Shown: piece after piece, positions 9,206 to 17,235 of the stretch
How the letters are laid out: each line of letters starts with the position of its first letter
Position numbering within the stretch: position 1 is the first letter of the stretch
From: Chara braunii
Taxonomy: Eukaryota; Streptophyta; Charophyceae; Charales; Characeae
Assembly (NCBI GenBank): GCA_003427395.1
Contig: BFEA01000174.1
Span: 1,153,420 to 1,174,348, forward strand
Length of the DNA stretch: 20,929 nt
Reading direction: 5' to 3'
Position numbers and translations under genes: made by a program
Notes under the pieces: model-generated
The model's database searches: none
What the model was told of the DNA's origin: nothing
What the model saw: the letters and a program-made list of their open reading frames with translations, nothing else

Positions 9206-10354
9206 AGCTCGGCGCCCGCCTCCTAGAGGTACACTGTTGCCCCCCCCCCTTTTTTGAGAAGGGCACTGAGCAAGGACCACTGATGTTCCTAAGGGAATGG
9301 GACCGGAGGGGAGAAATAGTGACTGGCCCGTCGACGAAGCTCGGTCCTGATGCTACCGGATGACCTCTGGCTTGTACCACCCACCTGCTGTGGTATGTAT
9401 CGCACCCGCTGATGGGTGCGGCTCCCTCATGTTTCCCAACAGGGGCTTGAGCCCAAATGTGGCTACTACGGGGCTCCCCGTAATACTGTAGTGACCATTG
9501 AGAAAACGCCCCGAAAGGCCATCCTGTCCAAGTTTGACAGGTAAAATAAGCTCCAGAAGTCTTTCGACCTTGTTTTTTCAGCAATGCGATGATAGAGGAC
9601 CTTCGCCAACATCTCGAACGTGAGGAACCCGAACGGATCTGTCGAAAGAGGCGCGTACTCCAGGTCCTCGACTACCGTAACGACCACTAAATCCGGCGCT
9701 CCGTCCAAGTCAAAGGGACGCCGAAACATAAAATAACATGACAATAAACAATAAAATATTTAAAAAGGAAATTCTAATCACCAGAATACGATAATTTGAG
9801 AAAAAAGAGACAGCTAGCACCGTTCCAGCGCCGCCAATAGCAAAACCAAAAGGGATTAGCCCCGCCGGGCCCTCCGCGCTATTATGCTATTCTTGCGCCG
9901 TCCCTGCTTGGTCTCGATCCATGAATCCCCCGTATGAAATTCATACGCTGTAACTGCTAAGTCCAGGCCCGAGTCTTGGTCTAACCACGACGGACACCTG
10001 AAACAAACCAATACTGCGCGACGCGCAAACCTGCCAAAATGATCTTAAAACCACATGGTTGTTGATGCCGCCCCTCGTACGTACGCACAACCCGCATGTA
10101 AACACTTCCATCAGATGACAAAATCTTTTTAATCCTAACTTAATCATAAAATAAAAATTTTGGGCGACGATCACGCCGACTCTTCCATTATCAAAAGTAA
10201 AAAGATCACGTGCGCCTCAAAAATTGTGCACCCACACACTCTCTATTCTAGTCGACTATCCTGCCAACGTAAAAATCACAGACACAGTCGCGCCCTCACT
10301 CGGTATATTTAGACTTTATACCAAACTTGTTTTTTATCACTTGCAAAAACCAGG
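9206..10354. other. No gene supported
   Basis: The first 260 bases may continue the minus-strand rRNA-like block. A hairpin GCACCC...GGGTGC lies at about 9404-9419. A 92-codon minus-strand frame (9466-9744) has mixed composition and no recognised domain. The AT-rich rest holds nothing recognisable. Confidence 0.4.
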
Positions 10355-10358
10355 GCGG

Positions 10359-10376
10359 ATACCCTTGTAAGGGTAT
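10359..10376. repeat. Palindromic motif P, copy 1
   Basis: ATACCCTT and AAGGGTAT are separated by GT. The same palindrome recurs at 12074-12095 and 13454-13479 with longer arms. The flanking sequences do not match. Confidence 0.7.
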
Positions 10377-10439
10377 TCGCACCGACACCGGCCTCACGAC
10401 GTCATCGATGGATGCACCAAGCATCCCACAGTCTCCATC

Positions 10440-11060
10440 TTCGCATAAGGTAAGTTCCTCCTTACCCTCACACTTCCCTCCTTCTACCTTTTCTTCTTCT
10501 CCATTATTCTCCTTTTTTTTTTTTTTTTTCTTCTTCTTCATTCTTATTTTTCTCTACTTCTCTACTCAAATTTCCACTACCTACTGCTTCTACCGTGCGT
10601 ATCTCCCCCACTTGTCTCTCTCTTTCCTTCCCTCTCTTGCGCACGCACTGCTTCCCAATAAGCTAGCTTTGTATTTCCCTTCTCATGATCTTCTTCTTCG
10701 TTTTTTTTTTTTTTTTTTTTTTTTTTTTCTGCGCACGTGCCTCCCTAACTTCGCGCTTCCTCTTCACAAGCTTGTTTTCCTTCCTCTCCGCTCTGCGCTT
10801 CTTCCCTCTCTTTGCAATTGGGATTCCGACTCCGGGATCACGCTTCCCTCGTTGCTTTCCACGTGCACCGCTATCCTGCCCCTTAGCGTTCACCCATACA
10901 TTATCTCCTTCACTTCGCCTACGCGCCATCTCCCTCTCAGCGTCACACTCCCATCTTTCTCACATCGATCCACCTACCTCACGATTCGATCCTCTTTGTT
11001 TTCCTGGCTAAGCACACTCGAGGGTTCGCCCGGACTACTTCCGAGGTTGACCTGCCACAG
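10440..11060 (+). other. Pyrimidine-rich region with two long T tracts
   Basis: CT-rich plus strand with T17 at 10513-10529 and T28 at 10701-10728. The 254-codon plus frame (10327-11091) and its shadows translate to Ser, Pro, Leu and Phe runs broken by poly-Phe. They have no domain and are best explained by composition. Read on the other strand, the T tracts could be poly-A tails of retroposed sequence, but no body was recognised. Confidence 0.6.
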
Positions 11061-11154
11061 AGTAGCAATGTGCATTTTTTCCGGGACATGAAACTGCACC
11101 AAACTTGCAGTAGATCCCTCAAAGAAAATCTATCAAACACGGAAAGATGGATAA

Positions 11155-11226
11155 ACAAAATAAATTCAAAAAAAGAATAATCTAAAAAAAAATAAAAATA
11201 AGAAAAATAACGTAAATAAAATAAAC
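11155..11226 (+). repeat. A-rich low-complexity tract
   Basis: About 70 bases made almost only of A runs with single T, G or C interruptions (AAATAAAAATAAG type). It could be the degraded tail of a retroposed element, but no element body is visible upstream. Confidence 0.7.
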
Positions 11227-11410
11227 GGAATCTCTCAACTAACCCCCCTAACCTGCCAAGTGTCGGCCCCGTTATATTGGGGGCTCAACTAACCAACTTA
11301 TCTTAAACTAATTCCAGTATCAAAGTCGAGGTTTCAAGCCCAGGGCGACCTAATGCAGGGAAAAATAATGACCCTCTTCCTAGGGTCTGCCTGTGTTCTT
11401 TATCAAAAGG

Positions 11411-11490
11411 AGCTAGCTCGAAGTCGGGATGGGCTCGATCCCTAGGTCTGATGTTTAAAAGTCTCCACCTAAACCTACTGAGCTAGCCTC
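11411..11490 (-). pseudogene. tRNA-Lys-like sequence or SINE head
   Basis: On the minus strand from about 11490 the sequence reads GGCTAGCTCAGTAGG, which fits the A box of tRNA genes. About 20 bases on is ACTTTTAAAC, which fits a lysine TTT anticodon loop. Then comes GGGATCGAGCCCATCCC, close to the B box and able to form a 5-bp stem with a 7-base loop. The D and anticodon stems pair poorly and no proper acceptor stem is seen. CTAGCTC at one end is inverted as GAGCTAG at the other. An intact tRNA is unlikely; a tRNA pseudogene or the 5' head of a tRNA-derived SINE fits best. Confidence 0.5.
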
Positions 11491-12115
11491 TTTTTTGAAT
11501 AAAAGTGGAGCAGCCCAACTATAAGTAGGGTACTCGGCTCGGCGAGGCTAGAAATCTGAGCCCAACTCTTGTTTGTAAGAATGATCGGGGTTTATACTAA
11601 TTTATAACTCACATTCGAGTCTTCAACGAAGTGAGATGCCGTGGTCATATACCGTTGTGCTCATCGTTCGTTCACCTAACAAAACATCAGTCTTATCTAC
11701 CCCTCGACTTTTGCAGTTGAGGGATTTTTAGTATTTTGATACTTTTTCGTTTTATCGCGTGTCGTGCTAAGGCACGCGCCTTGTGCACGGTTGGTTAAGA
11801 CGCCTTCCTGCCATCGAGGTAAGTGTGTAGGCTTTATAACAACTGAATCCTCAGCCTCTTTGGTCAAATAATTGCTATCAATCCTAACCATTATAGCACG
11901 AGTCATAATAGAGCGCGCACATACGAACGAAAATTTCTCACTGATTTGCCCTGGTCTCAATGATCAAGGAAATCATTTTAAAGTGTCGTGCTAAAACATG
12001 CACACCTTTTTATTTCAGATCGGCTCCGTCTTGGTAGTCGGTGCGTCACTGTATCGACTGCAAAAGCATGACAAAATACCCTTACAAGGGTATTTGGTCT
12101 AATACGGACCTCAAT
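11491..12115. other. No gene; short hairpin and a repeated 14-mer
   Basis: CCCTCGACT (11701-11709) pairs with AGTTGAGGG (11715-11723), with one G-T pair and a 5-base loop, followed by GATTTTTAG. GTGTCGTGCTAA occurs at about 11758 and 11982, each time followed by a sequence that can fold back (GCACG or GCAC). A stretch near 11790 (GGTTGGTTAAGACGCC, then CCTGCCAT) recalls the 5' half of a tRNA but lacks a T arm. Confidence 0.45.
12074..12095. repeat. Palindromic motif P, copy 2
   Basis: AAATACCCTT and AAGGGTATTT form perfect 10-base arms around AC. It lies just upstream of the first R2 copy. Confidence 0.7.
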
Positions 12116-12365
12116 GTATTCTAACTCCCAAGCCATGGGCGCTATAAGTGCTATGTATGAAAAAGATTCGTAAACTTAAGAAAAAAGAGTCAAAAAATTC
12201 ATGATAAAAAATCATGCTTGTACAAAATATAGAAGATGTCCGTGAATTCTATCTGAAGCAAGGTAAAAGAAAAAAATGCAAAACAGAATATTAACATGAG
12301 ATTGAGAGGAAGTCGAGCATGTGACAAATGGCTGAGTTATAGACACTAAGCCCTTGCTTACCAAA
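12116..12365. repeat. Dispersed repeat R2, copy 1 (interrupted)
   Basis: Positions 12116-12161 and 12254-12365 align with 12719-12870. Landmarks are AACTCCCAAGCCATGGGC, TGCTATGTATGAA, GAAGCAAGG, GATTGAGAGGAAG and ACACTAAGCCCTTGCTT. The two parts are separated by 92 bp absent from the other copy. Confidence 0.8.
12162..12253. mobile_element. 92-bp insertion within R2
   Basis: The other R2 copy is continuous across this point. TGAA stands at both ends (12158-12161 and 12254-12257), where the uninterrupted copy has one TGAA, as expected of a 4-bp target duplication. The middle holds the palindrome CATGAT-AAAAA-ATCATG. No clear terminal inverted repeats are seen. It could be a tiny non-autonomous element, or a deletion in the other copy. 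Confidence 0.4.
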
Positions 12366-12700
12366 CCTCCTTGTTTGTATGAGAAGTTGAGGAGTCACTT
12401 TTCTCAGACGAGAGAAATAATTTAGTGTTTGGTATCCCATCGATTTGCATAAGAAGTTGAAGAGCAGTCTTACTTAAGCTAGAAAAAGAAAAAAAAGTTT
12501 GATATAGCCCTATCATCATAATTGTTTTCAGACCGAGAATCAGCTGAAGGTATGAGGAAACATCTCTATCAAAAGTAATCAGAAAATAATAAGATTTTAA
12601 GAGTGTCAAAATGTCTGATTTAATTTCATAAGAGAATCAGAAACCTAATCTTTTTAAATTATTTTGGTGGCCGACAGAGCGGCCAGGTTCACAAGGAACC
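12366..12700. repeat. Dispersed repeat R1, copy 2
   Basis: The direct partner of 1-330. It lies between two R2 copies, so the local order is R2-R1-R2 with a repeat period of 603 bp. The open frame on the minus strand (12358-12609) has no matching open frame in copy 1 and is not supported as a gene. Confidence 0.8.
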
Positions 12701-12718
12701 TGCATCCCCAACCTCCAG

Positions 12719-12870
12719 GTATTATAACTCTCAAGCCAAGGGCACTAGAAGTGTTATGTATGAAGCAAGGCAAAAAAAATAAATAAAAAAATAATATTAA
12801 GAAGCTATTGAGAGGAAGATGAACATAAGACAGAGGGCTTAGTTACAAACACTAAGGCCTTGCTTGTTGT
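12719..12870. repeat. Dispersed repeat R2, copy 2 (uninterrupted)
   Basis: Aligns with the two outer parts of 12116-12365 and lacks the 92-bp insert. It ends ACACTAAGGCCTTGCTTG and is followed by unrelated sequence rather than another R1. Confidence 0.8.
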
Positions 12871-13453
12871 GGGAGAGGATGGTGTTCTGGGAGAATATGG
12901 AGAAGAGGAAGTACTACATCATAGTAGAGGACGAAGTTCTCTTGTACCAAATAGTATAAGGGTGATGCATGTATGACATAGTACGAGCGCCATAACCCTG
13001 CTCCTCTTCGGAACTGAACTCGCGCCATGCACGAGGCGGCGTTTCTTCACGAGCCTTGCCTCCCTTACCAACCCGTCCTCCTCTTTGTTCCCTCTGTGCA
13101 CCTCGGGCATTGTGCAAGAAAACTAATACTAAGCAACAAATAAAAGAAAAAAGTTGCGCCACTAAAAAAAAATTTGAGTTGTGTTTGATCGCTGCAAGAT
13201 GCTAAAATTGTAGTGCGATGATCATAAGGTTGATGCGCTATGAGTGAAGAAGTGTCGTGCCACTACTAAACATAATGGTAAACTACTGCATATTTTCTGT
13301 AGAATCATTGCACTATACACGAGAAGCTAGAACACCGCACAAAAAAGAAGAAGTAACTTGCGCTACGGTAATTCGGATTCAACTACTAGCGTTTATCTAG
13401 TATGAGATCTCCAGTGCTAGGTTGATGTGGCAATGAATGAGAGCGTCGTCATA
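12871..13453. other. No gene recognised
   Basis: Two overlapping minus frames (12914-13162 and 12919-13110) have no domain and no support. Nothing else is recognised before palindrome copy 3. Confidence 0.45.
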
Positions 13454-13479
13454 CCAAATACCCTTACAAGGGTATTTGG
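13454..13479. repeat. Palindromic motif P, copy 3
   Basis: CCAAATACCCTT and AAGGGTATTTGG form perfect 12-base arms around AC. This is the longest of the three copies, and AT on the left and CAT on the right nearly extend it. Confidence 0.75.
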
Positions 13480-13734
13480 CATACTCTTTGTAAATCACAC
13501 CCAACCCAGTCCCGACAGTAGTTGACGATGACGCAAGCGTGGGGAGAAGTTGAGTCCTCGCCCGGATGAGCGATGCGAATGGTGTAACGATGGCGAAGCG
13601 CGGTCTTCCGAAGTCCAAGTGTGCATGGCAATCACAGACCAGTGAGACGAGCATTATTCTTATTATTTTTATTGTTGTCTTATTTTTCTTTTACTTCTAA
13701 CTCTTGTTTGGCGATGGGCTCCGAGACCGGCTTT

Positions 13735-14010
13735 GGGGCCGGCGGGCCTTGCTCAGTTGCTACATCAATGGACTGTTGAAATATAGATCCGAGTTCATAT
13801 CTCGATGATGGCCGGTCAACGCAAGATGATATCTGAAGGTCGTCACCCTCTTGATCTACGAATGAGAAACCTGTCGGCGACCACAACATTGCAGTGAGGG
13901 GTGACTGAGACCCTAAGGGAAGCCATCACAGCGGCCGAGGATCTTGAGCACACGCCTCTTTTGGTGGGCCCGGTGGGTGCTTAGCCCACGGGGCGGAGGA
14001 AAAGCTGAGT
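13735..14010 (+). mobile_element. SINE-like element, copy A
   Basis: An A-box-like TTGCTCAGTTGC at 13749-13760 is followed 42 bases later by a degraded B-box-like GAGTTCATATC at 13791-13801. This spacing is the same as in the copy at 14095-14265, and CAATGGACTGTTGAAA between the boxes matches CCATAAACTGTTGAAA there. Near the 3' end, GTGGG-TGCTTAG-CCCAC resembles the GGGGCT-C-AGCCCC of copy B. The element boundaries and target duplications were not found, and the element is degraded. Confidence 0.55.
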
Positions 14011-14094
14011 GGCGGGGCCCCGTTGTGTGTACACTGTCTGCCACTCGTAAAGTGCAGTGAGCGGTTTGGGTGTGAATAGGCCTACGGGACTAGC

Positions 14095-14265
14095 ACCTGC
14101 CGTCCTACCTCAGTTGGTACACCCATAAACTGTTGAAAAGCAGGCCCCAGTTCGAACTCCGCTGGATGTAGATCAACAAGACACCACCAACCGCTTGCTG
14201 ATGTGTGTGCCGGGGGGCTCAGCCCCGCATGTGTCCTTCGGGACATCCGTTAAAATAAAATTGAT
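14095..14265 (+). mobile_element. SINE-like element, copy B
   Basis: The A box TACCTCAGTTGG (14106-14117) and B box CAGTTCGAACTCC (14148-14160) fit internal RNA polymerase III promoters. A GGGGCT-C-AGCCCC hairpin follows, then TGTCC (14232-14236), TTCG, GGACA (14241-14245), and the tail TTAAAATAAAATTGATACAA. Tails of this kind, with a TTCG-capped hairpin and an ATTG end, are known from Au-type plant SINEs. That assignment is from memory and is tentative. No target duplication is visible. Confidence 0.65.
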
Positions 14266-14298
14266 ACAATACGAAGAAGATTAGTAGGCCCCAGGTTC

Positions 14299-14324
14299 TG
14301 GTCCTGTGCGGGGACGCAGGACCA
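14299..14324. other. Short hairpin
   Basis: TGGTCCTG (14299-14306) and CAGGACCA (14317-14324) are perfect 8-base arms around a 10-base loop. It lies between SINE copy B and the rRNA-like block. Confidence 0.6.
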
Positions 14325-14357
14325 ACAACTTAATGGGTGTACCGTCTGCACCCCACC

Positions 14358-14573
14358 ATCTGTTGTGAGAGGTTTGAGTGTGAGCATGCCCAGTTGGGAC
14401 CCGAAAGATGGTGAACTGTGCCTTGGGAGCAGTGGGCAAGGTCACTGTGGTGGAGGCCCACAACGATATTGGTGTGCCAATCGTTCGTCGGTTTTGCGTA
14501 TAGGGGCGAAAGACTGGTCGAACCGTCTAGTAGGTGGTTCCCTTCGAAGTTCCCTCAAATAGCTGAAACTATT
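14358..14573 (+). pseudogene. LSU (25S/28S) rRNA-derived block, plus strand
   Basis: The order and spacing follow eukaryotic LSU rRNA: GGTTTGAGTGTGAGCATGCC, GTTGGGACCCGAAAGATGG, TGAACTGTGCC, TGTGGTGGAGGCCC, AATCGTTCGTC, GTATAGGGGCGAAAGACT, TCGAACCGTCTAGTAG, TGGTTCCCTTCGAAGTTCCC, TCAAATAGCTG. The universal strings carry substitutions (AGTAGGTGGTTC for AGTAGCTGGTTC, a lost base in AGTTCCCTC), so this is not a normal functional rRNA. Rather than decaying at random, two helices appear to keep pairing with new bases: CAGTG...CACTG in place of CCAGAG...CTCTGG, and TTGG-TGTG-CCAA before TCG. The same LSU region is present on the minus strand at 9129-9205. It may be a pseudogene, or the rRNA-derived part of a retroelement, since SINE copies lie directly upstream. 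Confidence 0.8.
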
Positions 14574-15150
14574 GAGTAGCTGCATCAGACCGCCGTGGGA
14601 TCTGTTGGTACGGGGAGTTGAGTTAACTTCGAGAGAGATGAAGGATACAACCACGAAGACGAGATAAGGAAAGACAAAAGATGGGGAGGCGGAGGCAACG
14701 AGTGCAGAGAAAGACGAAATGAATCTGGCCCGAGAAACCCCTCTTTCTGCCCTTCTTACTCTACGTCTAGTCCAATTCTGAGAGGAAGGCGGCAGGGGGG
14801 ATTGCAACCCGTAGGACAGCGTCAAGATTCTGTGGGGAGTCATCCCACCGATTGAGGGAACTCTGCCGGAACTCAGGAGGAGTTCTGAGGGCAGGGAATT
14901 GAAAGGTAACCATCGCTTTCTTTTCCATAAACCCAGCTATAACCTTTACATGTATTCCTTGTTACGTTGGACTGAATATACTGTGTGCATCCCTGCTCTG
15001 ACTTTCAGCTTGACTTTCAGGAGACAATCCAGACTAAATAAAAGAATGATTGTGCAAAGTCAGTTTCAGTTTTTGTTGTTTGACTGAAAGCAGATTGTAG
15101 GATGGCATCAGGGAGAAAGGTAGTATTGCATGTTTGACTGGGTCAACCAA
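14574..15150. other. No gene recognised
   Basis: The minus frame 14442-14843 is partly on the antisense of the rRNA-like block and has no domain. GACTTTCAG is repeated at about 14999 and 15012. A donor-like AAAG/GTAACC lies near 14907. Nothing is firmly supported. Confidence 0.45.
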
Positions 15151-15850
15151 AGGCTAGGAGAGTCTCCATAAGTTTGGAGGGTCCAGTGCTATGTTTATTT
15201 TGGATTGCCTGAAGGACCAGACAAGTTCCCATAAGTTTGGGTGGTCTGATTGCTTGACTTGCGAGGGCTGACTGTGATTGCCTTTTCAAGGACCAAGCGT
15301 TTTTCCATAAGTTTGGATGTCTTGGGCGCCCTTTTTCTGAAGGAGGAATGAGCATTTTTCCATAAGTTTGGATGACTCTGACCCTCTTTGTTTCATTCTG
15401 AGGGAGAATTTTTGGCGACAGACCGGACAAGTTCCCATAAGTTTTGGAGGTCTAGTCTGAAGCCGCGCACATGCTTGAACCAAAAGGCTAAAATTGTTTA
15501 TATCCTTATATTATAATACTTATGAACAGGCTGGTCAGACATTTTTTCATAAGTTTGGATGGTCTGACTATAGCTTATCATAGCTGAAGAAATGATTAAT
15601 TAACAATAAATTTGTGGTAAAAAGGGGCAGGCTGGACCTCGATCTAAGTTGATCGGTCCGGTCATATGCTACCTTATAAGACTAAGGGAAGATAATTATA
15701 TATAATTGGGTACTTAAACAGTTCAGGGCGACTAGGGTGGCCTAGTCATGTGCCCAAAGAAGAGAAAATTTGTTGCGCCCTGTGTTTGTGTATATTCTGG
15801 CTGAGCTAGGCACGTTCCTATAAGTTCGGGTGTCCTAGCTTTATGCCTTA
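15150..15850. repeat. Array B: hairpins with conserved loop and changing stems
   Basis: The loop core CCATAAGTTTGG, or a close variant, occurs at 15166, 15229, 15305, 15360, 15435, 15547 and 15817, in direct orientation. Pairing arms flank most of them: CAGAC 15218-15222 with GTCTG 15244-15248, CCAAG 15293-15297 with CTTGG 15321-15325, AGACC 15420-15424 with GGTCT 15449-15453, GTCAGAC 15534-15540 with GTCTGAC 15562-15568, AGCTAGG 15804-15810 with CCTAGCT 15834-15840. Two more stems without the core lie between: CTGGACC 15632-15638 with GGTCCGG 15655-15661 (one G-T pair), and GACTAGG 15730-15736 with CCTAGTC 15741-15747. The units at 15166 and 15360 pair weakly. The 65- and 95-codon minus frames here are by-products of the repeat. 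Confidence 0.8.
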
Positions 15851-16039
15851 TGTAAGCTGGGTATAAGGGCATAAATCATTGAAAGATTACGAACTATTGT
15901 TTGTTAAGATAGTCTTGGGGATGGTGAGGGTATTCACCTTTGTGGTTTGACCTGCATGTGACTGAGTAATATTACTATTTGGTCTGAGTTTTAGTTGACA
16001 CGTAGTTGCTTTAGATGCTCGCCACGTGCTAGAGCTATA

Positions 16040-16700
16040 GGAGTTAGTTTCAATTTCTGTTTTTTCTGAGCTAAGTTTTCTTACTTAGGTCGATTTATGC
16101 ATTTTCTGGGATCTTTTATTTATACTTGGTCTTGTATAAATCTTGGTAAGTCACTTTCTCTACGGGAAACGCTGCCGGAATTTCTACAAAACCAAGGAGT
16201 TAGTCGGATTTTGTCTTTTTCAAAGGTTCAACTTTTCTGACTCTTTGGCCTAGTAAAAATCTGGAACACCTTCCTTTCTAAAGGGAGTGCTGCCCAAATT
16301 TTTGCTAATTCAGGGAGTTAGATAAAATTAGACCTTAAAAAGTTGAAGTCATTTTTATATTATGAATTTAGCTTTGTATAAATTTTGGAATAGCACGTTC
16401 TCTACAGGAAGCACTGCCGAAATGTTTACAAATCTAATGAGTTAGTTAAATTCTGTTTTGGTTGAACTCAGATCTTGTTTTCTGAGTTCACATCTGACTT
16501 AGTATAAATCTGGGAAGTCTCCCTATCTACAGGAAGTGTTGTCCAAATTTTTACTAATTCAGGGAGTTAGACAAAATTTGACTTTCCAATGTTGAAAATT
16601 ACCTTTTGTTTTCATATTTAAGTTATTATAAATTCTGAAAAGACACTTTTCCTACGGAAAGCACTGCCGAAATTTTCTTAGTTTAGAGGAGTTAGATCCA
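16040..16700. repeat. Array C: five ~123-bp hairpin repeats
   Basis: Five units each run as TTGTATAAATCTTGG-like arm, a CTCTACAGGAAGCACTG-like middle, a CCGAAATTT-like arm ending TACAAA or ACTAA, then GGAGTTAG. Right arms begin at 16175, 16294, 16417, 16543 and 16667, so the period is 119-126 bp. The long arms pair: 16132-16146 with 16175-16189, 16250-16264 with 16294-16308, 16373-16388 with 16417-16432 (13 of 16 including a G-T), 16499-16513 with 16543-16557 (13 of 15). The outer stem is TTTGTA/TACAAA in unit 3 but TTAGTA/TACTAA in unit 4. The fifth unit pairs poorly. GGAGTTAGTTTCAATTTCTG near 16050 looks like the end of an earlier degraded unit. Confidence 0.82.
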
Positions 16701-17165
16701 GCTCCTGAACCAAACAATCATGAGGACCTGTAACACAAGACAGGTCAATCCCCAAACTGAATCTATAAGTCTCAATCGAGAGTAATCTTTATATCTCATG
16801 ATTTTACAAAGGATCATTCTACTTGACTAATCCTGAGTCTACCTCTAAGTCAGTGCTTAATGAAAAGGTAGATCTTTGGCAAAATCTCCTCAATGAAGAG
16901 GGGATTGCTAGCATTGCCAAGCTCGATCGTTTTCAATGAACTAAGATGTTGTATGGGGGTTTTGAGGATAGACACATCCGATGGTGAAGTTCGATTTAAG
17001 AGTTAGTCGGCGGATTCAACGGTACAGAGGTTGTGAGCCTCGTGGGAAAAGAAGAGTTTGAGCCGACCATGTATCTAGTAATGTTCCAGGGGAATATTCA
17101 TTCAAATTTTACTCTTACTAGTGACGGAAATAACCTCTCTCTATGCTTGTGCACATGGCTTCGGA
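16701..17165. other. No gene recognised
   Basis: Mixed sequence between array C and a copy of module E. No coding signal, RNA motif or repeat partner was found. Confidence 0.45.
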
Positions 17166-17235
17166 ATAGTAGTGTAATTCTCCGTATTCTAACGGAAGAT
17201 TCATTCGGATTTTGCTCATCATATCAATCAAAGTA
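17166..17235. repeat. Module E, copy 6 (distant)
   Basis: AGTAGTGTAATTCTCCGTAT, then TAACGGAAGATTCATTCGG, then TTTTGCTCATCATATCAATC and AAAGTAG follow the 5147-5221 copy about 12 kb away. There is no CA tract next to it here. Confidence 0.7.

Noticed and set aside
9370-9420. Minus-strand GGGTGCGATACATACCA similar to the start of 5S rRNA
   Set aside because: The match breaks down after about 16 bases and would need a ~30-base insertion to resume.
9006-9584. 192-codon minus-strand open frame
   Set aside because: It runs across LSU rRNA-like sequence, whose GC-rich composition leaves frames open.
9466-9744. 92-codon minus-strand frame with a protein-like mix of residues
   Set aside because: The length is expected by chance, its end lies in possibly rRNA-derived sequence, and no domain, splice partner or relative was found.
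10327-11091. 254-codon plus-strand open frame, the longest in the window
   Set aside because: It translates a polypyrimidine region with two long T tracts into Ser/Leu/Phe-rich sequence with poly-Phe runs, and parallel frames are open for the same reason. No domain was seen.
11785-11825. tRNA-like GGTTGGTTAAGACGCC with a CCTGCCAT anticodon-like loop
   Set aside because: No T arm or acceptor stem follows, so only a chance 5' half resemblance remains.
15160-15850. CRISPR-like reading of array B
   Set aside because: Spacing is irregular (55-270 bp), the sequence between cores is self-complementary, and the context is eukaryotic.
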